Below are positions 1 to 13,160 of a DNA stretch of 64,000 bases, piece after piece. This DNA is from Tetradesmus obliquus (Eukaryota > Chlorophyta > Chlorophyceae > Sphaeropleales > Scenedesmaceae). Every line of letters starts with the position of its first letter. The stretch's first letter is position 1. The position numbers and the translations under genes were made by a program. A model generated the notes under the pieces. That model was not told the DNA's origin. It made no database searches and saw only the letters and a list, made by a program, of their open reading frames with translations. The stretch covers positions 3,212,501 to 3,276,500 of the forward strand of contig CP126199.1 in NCBI GenBank assembly GCA_030272155.1, in the 5' to 3' direction.

Positions 1-949
1 ACTGCCAGCCGCACTTATTATCACATCCACATAGACCCAGTGCATGTCCAGCAACCGCCGCCAGCACACTAGTGTCGTCTTGGTACACAATATATTGTGT
101 ACACCTGGAGCCAATGGCGTTTGTGAAGAAGAAGTACTTCTTCGCAAACGCCATTGGCTCCAGGTGTACACAATATATTGTGTACCAAGACGGACCCTGT
201 GCTCGTGGTGGACCAACAGACATGCTCGGTAGTTGTAGCCCGTGCAGGGGCATACGCAGCTGCCAACAACTGCAAAACACAACATAGCTTGGTCTTCCAG
301 CTGGCACACGCTTCTCAGCATGTGACATCCAACTCTGTGTGACATCAGACGCGCGACAGTGCACAAGATTGCAGGCACACAGTTTTTGAGCACACCAGGT
401 GCCGCAACCAGGCAGGCCAGCTGCAGCAGACACCTGCTGCTGGCACAGCAGCATTGCCTGACTTACGTGCTTACCCAGCAGCTGCAGCACAAGGCCAGTG
501 CAATAACTGCAAGCTCCTGGAAACCAATACGAGCCTAATCTGCAGCTGCTGTTGAAAGATTCACCAATGAGGCAGTACGCTGAGCATGTATTGCTTGTTG
601 GTTAGCAGATGCAAAGGGCACATGTAGGCGAGGCCTTGCCGTGCACTGAAGCCTTCCAGCCAGTGCCGCAGCTGGTACCTCTTTGTCGTCGTGCTGGCGC
701 ATACAAACGTGCTGTGCGCTCTGCAGCTATCGGACATGGATTCGGTTGTACATATAATGCACATGCGTGCCAGGGGACAAACTGTCAGCTTCCTTTCTTC
801 CAAGCAGCATGAACACCAAATATTCCGTGCTTCCCGCTGAGCCGCGGCTGAGATCCCACTGCTGTTCCGGCAGCGAATACTTGGAGTACATGTCCGCCTG
901 TGCAGGGCCAGTTCTCAGGGCTGTATCTGCGATGGGCACAGGCGTCTGC
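1..949. other. Intergenic DNA 3' of the SWEET gene
   Basis: No coding exon could be supported here. Open frames on both strands are short, overlap one another and show no family pattern. The stretch contains the palindrome at 76-192 and otherwise ordinary CAG/GCA-rich sequence. The last part is probably the 3' untranslated region of the SWEET gene, which is transcribed towards it and stops at 950. Confidence 0.5.
76..192. repeat. Near-perfect palindrome with nested palindromes
   Basis: The left arm (76 to about 135) and the right arm (about 136 to 192) are reverse complements over roughly 57 bases, with one mismatch and a 3-base (GAA) length difference near the centre. There is no unpaired spacer: the centre is the palindrome GAAGTACTTC at 131-140. 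Each arm also contains its own 20-base palindrome, GTACACAATATATTGTGTAC (83-103 region and its mirror at 165-185). A transcript would fold into one long hairpin. It could be a small inverted-repeat transposon, a hairpin-RNA source or a replication-generated palindrome; the sequence alone does not decide. Confidence 0.9.
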
Positions 950-3145
950 TCAATCGCTGGGCCTGCCATTGTCATACAGCATGCTTCCCATCTCTGCATC
1001 GTCGGGAGGCGCCGTTTTCCTGCAAGCATGCGCAGCTGCTCAGGGAGGAAGAAGAGACCAGTGCAAGAGCTGCGCTGACAGGCTGACACGCAGCATATGC
1101 TATTGCACTGCGGCTCTTTCAGCGCTGATGGCTGATATTGGAGAGTACCTTGACAGTTGATACAGCTCGTGCAAAGGTCAAGATAGGAGCAGCTGCCAGA
1201 TGCGGAACTACTCAAACAGGTAGAATTGTCACACACCGGCAAGCCAGCAAGCGCGGCCATCATTGCAGCAGCTTTACATTACCACCTTGCCTTGTGCCTC
1301 ACCTTTCAATGGGTTTGCTTGGGTACACCATGCACAGCACGACTTGCAGCGAGCCAAACACAGCGCCCACCTGTTGCAGGCAGCAGCAACCCAGCATGCC
1401 AGCAGTAGAGGTTATTGACAGGCGCCTTCAATGAACCCAGCAAACTGCTTTCAACAGCGTGCTGAGTGATGCACAGAGACACTTGCTGAAAGCACTTTCA
1501 TACTGCAGACCATGCACTCATTGCATGCACCACACAGCAACTGGAGGTGCAAGGCTCTGCAGGACACAACCCAAGGGGTACTTTACCCGGGCGTGTAAAT
1601 GTTTGATCCGAGTAGGATACAGCCTTTCAGCGCCAGAGCCAGCTTCAGCCCTGCTTACATGGGTAAAAGGTAAACTCTCCCTTTACAACCCTCCTGTGCA
1701 CAACGAAGGGCAACAACATAACCACCCAAGACATTATCAACAGCCTTGCCCTTGGGCCGCACCATGTTAGGGCCATATATAAATGAGTCCCCTAGTGCCA
1801 GGCCGTATGTCGTCCACAGCAGCCCGTTGACAACGTTCATCGCTGCAAAGGGCAGGTACAGGCTGGCGGAGCAGCGGCTGCGAAGCACCTCAGCCAATGC
1901 ACTCAGCGGAGCCGAGTAGAAGACCAGCAGGATGAATACAGTCGTGCAGCCCCTGCAGTAGCACAGCAATGCTCAGACTCAGGTTGTCTGGCATGCTTCG
2001 ATCTGCACAAAGACGCCGCATGCTATCTCACCGCCAACCAGCCTGCTTGCATGGTGGGGTGAGGGGGAGGCTGATGCGTTTACAGGGTGCTGCTGCCGCA
2101 ATGGCCATGCCACATCTGAAGTGGGGTGCGCTATGTGCTGCAAACACTGTTGTGACAAACTGTGGCAACTGTTGTAACTGTATCATGTGCATTGCAGTAG
2201 TGCCGAAGCATGTTGTGCTGCCATCTGCTGCTGAGCTAGAGAAGCTGGCGAGATTGACTTTTCAGCAATATACTCAGATAGCCCAGTTGCTGACTAGCTG
2301 CTGCTGCTGCTGGTATGTTGCACGCTTGCTGCACTCAGAAACTGCACAGATGCAGCTGGGTGATCTGGCTGCTCACCAAATGAACACTGTCCCCGCATGG
2401 TCATATCTGCCAAAGCTGACAACGATGCCTGCTGCTGTCATGATGCTGGCAAAGAACATGACGCCTTGCAGCATGACGTTTCTGGTCTGCAGGCGACACA
2501 GCAGAGCAGTGTGTAGCAAATGGTCGGGTTGGACAATGCTAGCAAGGCTCATGGCGTCAAGCAGGTATGGTGCAACACTTGGCCCAAGGCTGCAGCACAC
2601 ACGACTAGGCCTGCACAAGTTGACAGAGCACTCAGACATGGCATCTGTTTGTTCGATGGTGTACATGTGTGCAGATCCAAGCTGCATTCACCTTCTCGTC
2701 TGCATAACCATAGCAGCTGATTGTCATGAAGGATCCAAGCAGCAGTCCGGGGATGTTGGAGGCAAGCACGTAGACATCCACAGTGAGAAATGAGTACACC
2801 AGCCATGCCACACAGTTCGCCCACATAGCAACCAGCGGTAGCGGGTTGAGGCTCTGCAGCAGGAGCAGCATCAGTGAAAAGGCATGAGTCAGGGGAAGGG
2901 GGTTGGGGCACCAAGCAGCAGCAGCAGCAGCAGCAGCTGCGGCAGCAGCGGCAGTGGTTTTGAGGTAGCAGCACAAGGTAGCAGGCATAAGCTGTGACTG
3001 CAAGTTAGAGACGCAATGGGCTTACCCCCAAAGCCTTTGACGCCCTGACTTGCAGCACGGCCTTGAAGGGGCTGGAAAACAGAGCCCAGGCCACTATGCA
3101 GCCAAGGCCTGGGGCCACATGCTTCATCAGCACGCTGTCCGCCAT
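950..3145 (-). CDS. SWEET: SWEET sugar transporter (MtN3/saliva family)
   Basis: Model: complement(join(950..1019,1303..1370,1763..1952,2377..2486,2692..2853,3026..3145)), 239 residues, a normal SWEET length. All six exons close in phase with GT..AG introns. The protein should have seven membrane spans made of two three-helix MtN3 repeats joined by a linker helix, and should carry out sugar uniport across the plasma or an internal membrane. Visible family marks: FSSPF in span 1 (residues about 22-28), SLNPLPLVAMWANC after the first intron (41-54), YSAPLS in span 5 (142-148), MNVVNGLLW in span 6 (169-177) and the FIYGPN turn (189-193) before the last span. The conserved prolines are present. 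The C-terminal tail is short and acidic (218-239). The ATG at 3145 was chosen because it directly precedes span 1; an in-frame upstream extension to about 3247 lacks family similarity. The substrate cannot be told from sequence. Confidence 0.92.
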
Positions 3146-3706
3146 TGTTACAACAATTTTCGGCGATACCACGTTCAAAACATTTTTCGTTCCGAAAGTC
3201 ACCGCAGAAGCCAGTGAGACGTGGTCACGTACTCCGAGATGCGCCAACAGTTGCAGACAGCTGAATCAGTGTTGAAATATTTGACCTCAGACTATGACAA
3301 ACGTTGAGTAATCAAAGGCGGAGAGAGCACGTGCCTTGTAGAGCAGTGACTTGTCACAAAAAACTTCAAAACATGACCCACCGGCAACCCTGCACAGTCA
3401 CCGCTGAACAGCAAATTTTGCTTGATTCATTCTTACAGAATCTTCGCTTAAACCTGTACTGCATCATCACCGCAGTAGTCCAGACATACTTCAGGACATG
3501 CACCAGCATCATCAACATCAGTAACCAGCAAACAAAGCAGTAACACGCAACATATGCTGCTATTAATGATTCAATGACTTGCTGATGACGGACATAGGTC
3601 AGACAGACGCAGTCGAGCAGCCTCCTCATGCACAGCCTGACCTGGAGCAGATGCTGTGGAGCAGCGTGACCTGACCTTGACCTGATGGCCTGAATGCTCA
3701 CATAAC
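3146..3706. promoter_or_regulatory. Divergent promoter region, SWEET / coiled-coil gene
   Basis: The 561 bases lie between the divergent start codons of the SWEET gene (-) and the coiled-coil gene (+). No convincing TATA box or repeated operator was seen. The region must hold both 5' untranslated regions and probably both core promoters. This assignment rests on gene orientation only. Confidence 0.5.
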
Positions 3707-6700
3707 ATGGCAGCCACCTTGCATAACAGCAATGGAGACTGGGGAGCTGCAACAGAACAGGAGTTGTTGGGTGTGCAACCAGCAGAAGATGGCGGGGTAA
3801 GCCAACACGGTGGGCTGCACACAGAGCAGCCTGGCCACCTGCGGACTCCTTGCACTAAGCAGCAGGCACACTACACGCCTGCAACTTACAAAGCGTGAAT
3901 GCCTTGCAACCAAAGCTCACTGGTGCATTCCTTTGCAGGCGCCGGCTGGCTTGGCGTCAGCAGCAGCGCTGGCCTCAGGCACAGCAGAAGCGCTGGCCTC
4001 AGGCACAGCAGCAGCTGCAGCAGTGCCGCTGCAGCTGGTTGACCTGGTCAAGCCAGGGCCCTCAGGCACTGTGGCCTCAACAGCAGCTGCAGCAGCAGCC
4101 ACACATGCTGCAGCCATCCAGGCGCTGCCCAGTGTTGGCCCCCGTGGGCTGGCACTTGGACAGCCAGCTGTGCAGGGCGGAGGGGCCATGCAGGTGTGAC
4201 GGCCATGTTTGGCAGCAATTGTGCATAATTAACATTGTGCAGCAGAACAATGAGCGGTGGTTGATGCTGTACACGTTCAGCAAATAAATTATGTTACCAA
4301 CTTGTGTTGAAGGCGCATGTACAGCAGCTGGGTTCTCTGGGAGCAATCTGGTCACACTCGCCTTGCAACACCCATCTGCCTTTGCAGGACTTGCTGCGCG
4401 CTGCCCAGAAAGCGCTGGCGTCTGGCCTGGGCGACTGGCACCTGCAGGCCTTGCAGGACATCAGCCCACTGTTCCAAGAACACGTGCTCATGGGGGCCCT
4501 GGGCCCTGAGACGCTTAAGCACAAGCACAAGCTGCCAGAGCAGCAGATCCTGCAGCTGTATGGCCTGCTGCACAGGCACAGCACGGGCTTCCAGCAGGAG
4601 GTGCAGGATGCACTTGCAGGAGCAGCGCACACAGAGCAGCTGCTGGCCAGCATATGGACAGCATTTGCGCAGCTGTGGGATGAGTGTGTGCAGGTGAGCA
4701 CATGCAAGCGGAGGTGGTGCCTGCATTGCTGTAATGCTGGACGCACTGCTAGCCATTATGCGTTGTACGACTGCAATGATATTTTGGTTGGCTGGTCAGA
4801 ACTGCAGCACCAACAGCAGCTGAGAAGACGGTTGGTGTCAGCAGCACTTCGGCACCATCACGGGGTTGTGTCCACCTTGCCTTCAATATTTGAGAATGGG
4901 ACGCTCAGTGCAAACTGCTGTGCTCTGCAGGTGAGCTTTCAGGGTGAAGTGCTGGCAGCCATGCAGGAGCTGCAGGCCACATATGCAGCACTGCTGGACA
5001 CCCAGGATGCACTGACAGCAACGCAGCAAGAGAATGCTGCGCTGACGGGGCGCTGCAACGAATTCGTGAAGGCCAACCTCGACCATATGCTGGCCTGGCG
5101 CGCACTGAAAACGAAGGCTGATGCACTAGAGGGTGAGACTCCAGCCTGACCGCAGCAGCAGCAGCACCATTGCCAGCATCATGAGGCTGCTGTGTTGCCA
5201 GTTGTCTCCAGAACTTTTGAGCTGACACAGGCATCGCAGCTGCTGCTCGAAGCATGCTTCAATGCTTGCCTGCAGCTGCAACTAACACTGTGCTATGCCC
5301 CACAGGTGAGGTGGCTATGCTAGGCAGCGCCAACAGTGAAGTCAGCTTACGCGCTGCTGCCATCCAAGCCCGCAACACGCAGCTCACGGTGCAGTTAGAG
5401 GGCCTTGGTGCACGCATGGCTAGCGCAGAACAGCAGATCAAAGAGCGCGAGAGCGCGCTCGCTGCGGCGCGTGTTGCGCTGCTGGAGAAAGACAGCGGGT
5501 TCTGCAGGCTGGAGGCGCAGGTGGCAGCACTGGAGCAGCAGCTGCTGGCGGCAGGGCATGCGGCAAAGAGGCAGGAGGGCAACTGCGGGTGAGCACAAGC
5601 TGTTTGAAGCTCCTGGGATTGATCAGAGATTTGAGACGCTGTGTTGTCAGCAACTCAGCAAGTTACAGCAGCTATGTAAGGCAGGCAAAGTCAGAGGCTA
5701 AGACAATGGCCGTGTGCCTACATACTGGGCTACTTACATTGCTGCTGCGCCTCTGCGGTCTAAATCTTGGCTGCTTGCAGGGAGCTGCAGCGCGAGCTGA
5801 AGGGCAAGGAGCAGCTAGTGCAGGACGCTGATCTGCGTGTTGCAGACAAGCAGCGCGCCTACAACCTCCTGCACGCAGATTTCGTGAAGCAAAAGGCCAC
5901 AGCAGCGGAAGCAGAACAGAGGGCAGCAGACACTGAGAAACGGTAGGTCAAGACGCCTCACAGCCGGCCAGTTCTGCATCCGTGGCCTTGCATGCCGTGT
6001 CCTGCCAGGTCAAAAGTTGAACCTCTTCCTTGCTGCTAGGATATCACTTGACATCACATGCTTCATACATTGACATACGCACATGTTATTGCTCCAGGTT
6101 GGAGGCTGTGCAGCAGCAGCTGGCAGGCATGCAGAGCTTTGTCGCGAAAGCGGAGGGCTGGCGCAGGCGCTGGGAGGTGTGCCAGATGGAGGTGGAGGAC
6201 CTGATGGCAGCAGACGCACGCGCCACCATGCGGCGGCAGGAGCTCGTGAGCAGCTACTGGCCTGTCATGGAGCGCTTAGGGGCTGCAGAGGACGTCGTGG
6301 CTGCGCTGACGCAGCAGGTGCGTGGGGTGTTTGCAACCAACAAACTGTGCGTTAGGGCCAGGCCCTAGGGTGGGACACTATCGCGAAGGCAGCATCTGCC
6401 TGAAGTTGCGGCCACTTGTAGCAGAGTAGCAAAAAGCTAGCCAAGTCGTTATTCAATTGCATCGACCCATTGTGCTCTTGCAAGCATCTGAAGCATTGAT
6501 CTGTGCATCGTGCTGTACTCAATTTGCATGTTTCTTTTGCAGGTGCAACAGCTGGGTCAGGAGCCTGCAGCGTCCCTGGCGCCCAGGGATGCCAGGGCTG
6601 CAGATGTACCAGCACTGACAGCAGCAGCAACTCCGGCAGCAGAGAGCCTCCAGAGCCGGCAGCAAGCAGCAGACCAAGGGTCACAAGCAGCACTAACAGT

Positions 6701-9605
6701 ACCAGCCACAGTACCTCTGTCAGTTGCGGCAGCAGCTGCTGCACCGCAGGCTGCCACTGTGTTGCATCCAGATGCAGCCGAGCTTTCTAGCCAGCAGCAT
6801 GGTGGTGTGATAGACGACGTGCTCAAGCAGGAGCTGCAGCAGCTGCAGGACAGCTACCTGCTGCTGCAGGAGGAGTACTGGAGGCAGAAAGACAGGCTGA
6901 TGGCACTGGAGATTGAGGCTGGCCAGCTGCGGGTGTCCACTGAGCAGGCACAGGCAACTGCTGCACAGGTGCGTCTGCAGACGTGCTGCTTCACTTCATG
7001 GAGAAAATTAAATGCCAGCCTCAGGTCAATTGCTGAAAGTGGAATCATTTTTACAGGGGAGGCTGTCTTTTGGCGCAGAGTAATGCAATTTAGGCTAGCA
7101 CGCACCTGCTTGTCATCTTACACCTGTACTATCTTACAAAACTGGCGGCTTCTGGTGTACGTGCAGGCCAGTTCCACACTGTTCAAGGCGCAGGCAGAGG
7201 CTGCCAAGCATGCCAGCCAGTGCAGCAAGCTGGAGGCTGACATCGTGGGCTACAAGTCGTGGGTGCGGGAGCTGGAGAAGACAGAGCAGGCGTACCTCAA
7301 GGCCATACGGTGCGCAGGCAGCGATGTTGCAGCTGCGCTGTCAAGGGTTGCTGCCCTCATTGTGTTCGCCTGAATGAATCAAATAGGGGACATGTTCTAA
7401 ATATTTGACTTTACTGCACCAGCTCCACACAAGGTGTGCTGAAAGGCATGTGCTGAGATTGTACACCAATGTACTGCCTTGCTGCTGCTTTGCACACCAG
7501 GGAGCAAGGCTCGCTGGAGGATGCCGCCACAGCAGCGCAGCGCCAGCTGGAGGACTGCCGCCTGGCCCTGTCAGCAGCAGAGTCCAACTGCCACCTGGCT
7601 CAAGCGGCTGCTGAGGCTGTCTCCAAGGAGCGCAAGCAGCTGATGAGCCAGCTGACACAAGAGATGAACAAAAGCACCATCTTTGAAGAGGTGAGCTATG
7701 TGACGATACGTGTGCAGCTTACTGTGACCCATTCACTTGCAGCTTTCTGCTGCTGTGGTGTGTCGCAGGTGGTGGGTGTTTGGGGCGCAATAGAGGCATA
7801 ACTGGTTACTGGCTGCGGTGAGAAGGTGCAGTGTATGGCTGCAAGGCCCTGCGTTTTGATCCTGGCAGTGGGCAATGGCTGTTTCTTGCCTGTACTGAGC
7901 ACAGGACGCGTTGCTGTTGCTGCTGCCGCTGCCACTTGCAGGAGCTGCAGCGGGTGCATAAGCAGGAGCTCAGCAGCAGCAGAGCCGCGCAGGCTCGGCT
8001 GCGCCTGCAGGCTGACCAGCAGGCAGCAGAGCTGGCTGCTGCTCAGGCGCAGTTAGCGGATGTGCGCAAGCAGCAGAGTGCAAGCTTGCAGGAAGCAGAG
8101 CAGCTAAAGGCCGAGCTGCAGCATGCACAGCATCACAACCAGCGGTTGGCACAGCAGCTTCAGCAGGTGAGTTCGTTGTAATTGCTGCGGCTGGATCAAC
8201 TGCGAACTGTTGCACATTGTTCTTTGAGAGGTGTGACGCAGCTCCGATTGCAGGAAACCTTCATGTGTATGTGTTGTGCAGCTTGGGCAAAATCATGCAG
8301 CCATCCATGCCAGCAATCAGCCGCCTGGCTACGGCTATGCAGCAAACATATGGGCTTCTTACTTGTCTGCTGCTGCAGGCGCAGGAGTTCCTGCAGCAAG
8401 TGCTGCAGAAGCTGGAGGCGCTTGAAAGCAGGGTCAGTTATGTCAACAGCACAAGCATCAGCAGTGCTGGCAGCAGCGATGGCCACAGCGACGGTAGCAG
8501 CCAGACTGTGGAGGTTGCTGTGGAGGCAGCGGTGCACCTTCTTGAACGGCTGCTAGTGACGCTGCAGTGCTTGGCAGCAGATGCCAGCACCATCACCAAT
8601 GCTGCAGCTGCTGCTCAAGTTGAGGTACTAGTAGCTCAGCTGATGCAGGGCATCCAGCAAGCAACCAGTGCTACTGCAGCAGGTGCAGGTGCTGGTGCTG
8701 CCAGGCTGGGTACCGGGCCACCTGTGGCAGCAGCGCTCACTGCGCTGCGCAATGCAGCTGGCCTGGCTGGCAAGAAGCAGTCACAAGAGCTGCAGCAACA
8801 GGTGTCCATGCTGCAGCCGCAGCTGTCTGAATGCACAGCTCAGCTGTCAGCCGCGCTGTCTGCCAGCGCACGGACGGATCGCACACTGCAGCTGAAGACG
8901 CGTGCTGTTGCTAGCTTGGAGCGGCAGCTAGCAGCAGCCAGCTCACAGTTGAAGCAGCTGCAGGCTAGCCAGGCCAGCCAGGACAGGACAATCATGCAGC
9001 TGCAGCAGGAGCTGGCTGTGGCGCGGCTTGACCATGCGCAGCTGTCTGCAGCAGCAACAGCGCAGGCAGGAGAGCTACAGGCGGCAGTCAGCAGAGCAGC
9101 TGCACTTGAGGGAGAGCTGCAGCAGAGCCAAGCTGCTGCACAGGAATCAGCAGTAGCATGCGCGACGGCAATGGACGAGCTTGCGGCAGCGGTGGCTGCT
9201 GCTAGGCAGCAGGCGCTTGAGGCTCAGGCAGCAACAGCGGCGGCAGCAGCTGCAGCACAGCAGGTGGAGCAGCTGACAGTGCAGCTAGGGACGCTGCAGG
9301 AACGCGCGGCAAAGTTGGAAGCAGAAACAGCACACTCCAGGCAGAAGGCAGACATCGGCATGCAGGCGGCGCGGGATGCAGAGTATAGGGCAGTGCAGAC
9401 GAACACGTTGCTTGCAGACACGCGGCGAGAGCTAGACTTTACTTTGAAGATGCTGGAAACAGCGCAGCAGGGGCAAGTGCATCAGCAACCGCAGCCGCAG
9501 CAACAGGAGGGCGTGCCTGCAAGCAATGGTGCACCTACTGGTGACGTTATGAGCACAGCAGCAGCACAAGCAGGTGCACCAGTTCAGCAGCCGGCCTACA
9601 GCTAG
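3707..9605 (+). CDS. Large coiled-coil protein, function unknown
   Basis: Model: join(3707..3796,3939..4193,4388..4693,4931..5132,5306..5588,5781..5942,6098..6317,6543..6968,7167..7309,7501..7690,7942..8166,8379..9605), 1242 residues; all twelve exons close in phase. The start is an ATG in good context (AACATGGCA). Residues about 31-115 are Ala-rich with a short repeat (ALASGTA). Exon 3 (about 116-217) looks like a compact helical domain rather than a simple coil; I could not assign it. From about residue 220 to the end the protein is dominated by heptad-type Leu/Gln/Glu/Ala sequence in several blocks, broken by an Ala/Thr/Ser linker in exon 8, and ends in a Gln/Ala-rich tail. It has no signal peptide or membrane span. 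It lies 295 bases upstream of SAS-4 on the same strand, so a centriole, flagellar or cytoskeletal scaffold is a reasonable guess, but myosin-like or Golgi coiled-coil roles are equally open. Confidence 0.8.
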
Positions 9606-9900
9606 CGGCCTGCTGCACTGCCTGTGACAGTTTGGGTCAGCATGTGCCCAAGGGTGTCAGGTAGTGTTGTCATTTGACGATGTTTGAATTGGCGGGCTGT
9701 GATTCACTGTAGCTGGTGAGTAATTTCTCGCAATGATTGGCATCATCACCATTTTGTATATCTTCCGTGAACGTGGTTCAAGCATATCGTGATCGCTGCC
9801 CAACAACACTGTCAACACCAACACAATACTTGCACGAACCAGGCTATTTTACATTTCGTGGGTGTATGCGAAACGTGCGAACTGCAATTACTAATTCTAA

Positions 9901-11124
9901 ATGCTTGCCTGCGGCTCTTTAGACGACCAGGATGCACCCCCTAGAACAGCAGCACCCAAGAAGCCAAAGCAACCTTTCCTTAAGCGTGGGGAGGGCGTGA
10001 AACGCAGAGTAGAAGCTTTCAAACATAGGAAACCGTCAGATGTAAAGTCTGGCGGCAACAGCGAGCAGTCACTGCCAGACCAGTTTGAGCAGCAGCAGGG
10101 AGCCTCTGTTAGGCAGGCTGCAGGACACAGGCAACGTTGCCCTGAATGGCGCAATGAAGAAGATGCCTACAGAGAGCCATATGGTCACACTGAGGAGCAG
10201 GATGCATACACAGCAGAGCAACAGACGCGCTCCAACGGCGTAGACAGGGACGCGCAAGGTGAGACTGCTCTTGCAGGAACCATGCTAGCAGCACAAGTAT
10301 GTCTGTATGTGCTCACGTGTCCGTGTGGCTTGTCCTCTCGTGGCATCAGATGTGGGGGTTGTTAAGATCCTTTGCTTGGTCCTATCTGTCTCGCTTTTTT
10401 GCAGGAACTGCTGCAGGCCTGTCTGATGCTGCGCGGTGGGGTGTTCGCCAAGCAGAAGAGGTGCGCATGCAGTGGGAAAAGATGCAGTCGTGGCCAACCA
10501 GTAACTTTTGAATGTTGAAGCGCATCCACTGGACTGCTTAGTGCATCCAGCCGCTTTTTTCAGCAGCATAAAAGCAACCCGCACCCTTGCAGGACTCCCT
10601 GGCGTCGAAGCCAGGACACAGACAGTGCTGACAGGGTGTTGCTGGCGTTGCTCGGGAATGTCATGTGTACAGGACCTAGAGCTTGAGGAGTTCAGGGCAC
10701 TGGAGCAGGAGATCCTTGGTGGCAATCCCAGCAACCAGCACCATGCACATCAATCGCAGCAGCAGCAGCAGCAACCGCAGCGGCGGCAGTGGCAGCAGCA
10801 GCAGCGGCTGCAGTCCCCTACTACAGCACCAGCAGCAGCAACCAGCCGGCCAGGGTTGTCAGCTGCAGAGGCAGCGGAGGCAGCGGCAGCGGCTGCATAC
10901 GGCATGGAGCTGGATGCAGCTGCAGCAGCGGCTGTAGCCACTGGTGATGATGAGCTGGACTTGGCAGCTGCCAGCAGCAGCCGCATGGTGCACTTCCAGG
11001 ACGACACAGAGTGGGTTGACACCGAGTTTTCGTTCGGCACAGCCCAGCAGGACCACCACCAGCAGCAGCACCAGCATAATGAAAGGCATCTGCAGCAGGA
11101 GCAGCCGCAACAGCATGTGTACGC

Positions 11125-11167
<43 letters not shown>

Positions 11168-13126
11168 GAGTATAGTGAAGCTGAGCTGGATGGAACAATG
11201 TCGCAGCCGTTTGTGCGGTCGCTGTTCAGCAAAGCAGCTGCTGCCGCAGTTGGCAACAGCAGCAGTAGGGTTGGCAGCGCCAGCCGCAACAAGCAGCAGG
11301 CAGCGCGCCCTGCTGCGACTCCGCAGGCCTGCGCAGCCGCAGCGCTGGGTGATGTCGTGGGTGTCATAGATGGTGTGCAGCTGCTGGCGGTGCCGGCAGA
11401 TCAGGTAGCTCACTGGCAGCAGCTGGAGGCCAGCATGCCTGACATGCAGCGGGACAAGGAGAAGCTGCGAAAGATGCGTGTGGAGCTGGAGCGGGCCGCA
11501 ACACGCCTGGAGCAGGAGCGCTCGACATGGGAGAAGCAGAAGGTGCGTGAGGTCGTAGAGGTGGAAACGGTTGCACAGCAGACGGGCAGCAGTTGCAGAT
11601 GCATATAGAACTGACGGGCAGCAGCCTTGTGTAGCAAGTGAGCTAGCAGTCGAACCTGTCTGCTGTGCAGCAGCTGAACACAGTGTTTGCGCCTTGCGCA
11701 AATGGACGTACAAGACACACTGCTGTCGTTGTCGCTGCTGTTGCCTACAGTCTTCTGCTCAGGCTTCCCTAGAGGCATGGCGCAGCGAGGAGGCGCGCCG
11801 GCTGGCGCGCGAGCGGCGCGTGCTGGAGCAGCAGAGCCGCGCGCTGCTGTCGCTGCCCAACAAAAAGGAGAAGCAAGAGCGGGACGGTCTGCAGGCGCAG
11901 ATAGAGAAGGAGCGGGCAGATGCAAAGGCTGCTGCAGCGCGGCAGAAGCTGACTGTGGAGCGGTTGCGCTGCACGATAAAGGAGCTGCAGGTGAGGAACA
12001 GGCTGCGGTCTGGCAGCGCGTGTCAGCAGACGATGCTCTGCCTCCAGAGGATCACGGTCAAGCCGTGTGGCTGTGCAGTTGCGGTTGTTTTGTGCTCTTG
12101 GAGTTGTGCTGCGTGTCGTGCCTTTGCAGTCCATGCACTTGACATCACGACCAGACCTGTCCTTGCATTAGTGTTTCGTCTCTGCTACTCACTCAGCCTC
12201 ACTGCTATTGCTGCTGCGCCTACTCGTATATTGCTCTTGCAGGACCGAAATAACGAGCTGCGAGAGGAAGTGCGGTGGCACGAAGCACAGCAACTGAACA
12301 GCACAGCATTTGCAGCAGAGCCCAAAGCCAAGCGCAAGCCGCAATGCAGCACTGTGCAGTGAGTTAATCTTCAGTCAGCCTGCTCCCCCTGCTGTGCATG
12401 CTAGGCTTGGGCACAACTGTTTGTATGACCACCGCATGATGATGTGCTTGATGTGCTTGCTTCGGTCTCCGTACCTTCGCACGGGCAGGCGTCACATATG
12501 TTAGATGTCAGCACAGGCGCAGCACTCCACAGCCGGCACCAGGCACTAGCTATGCAGTTAGCTGACTGCTGGCTGTGTGCACTCGCTGTGCATGCGTTGC
12601 TGTGCGCAGGACGCAGACGGATGCAGCACTCATGCAGCAGCCCTCTGCCACGGCAGCGGCCGCTGCAGCTGCAACAGCAGCAGCAGCCAAGCTGGAGGCA
12701 GGCGCCACCTCACAGCAGCAGCAGCAGCAGCAAGCCCTTGGCAGCAGCAGTGGCAATGCAGCAGCAGACCCATTGTACTCAGCGCTCTTTGGGGAAGACG
12801 GAGACGAGGATGCTGCTTGCAGTGGCTCTTCTGCTGCTGCTGCTGCTGCTTCTGAGTGTAGCGCAGGACAGTCGGCACACAGAGCGCAGCTACCCGCAGG
12901 CACAGCCAAGCCTGGTGCTGCAGTACCAGCAGCAGCTGCTGCTGCTCCACATCCAGGCTCACCCAGCCGGGCGGTGCCTGTGCGCGGTAAGGTTGGCGGC
13001 AGCAGGGCGAGCAGCACTGGGCAGCAGCAGGCAGGGCGCAAGGTTGTGAACAGCGTGACGCTGAAGCCAAGCGTCAGCTGGGCTAACGACAGCGCTGGGC
13101 AGCTGCAGGAGCAGCAGCAGTCAACG

Positions 13127-13160
<34 letters not shown>

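Noticed and set aside
76-192. Transcription terminator
   Set aside because: Bacterial-type hairpin terminators are not expected in a nuclear algal genome, and no gene ends next to it.
727-1263. Long minus-strand frame as the SWEET C-terminus
   Set aside because: Phase from the preceding exon enters a different frame, giving a short acidic tail that stops at 950.
1969-2793. Plus-strand frame of 274 codons
   Set aside because: It is antisense to SWEET exons 2 and 3 and has Cys/Met-rich shadow composition.
10750-11713. Leu/Cys-rich minus-strand frames opposite SAS-4
   Set aside because: They are the reverse reading of CAG/Gln-coding repeats.
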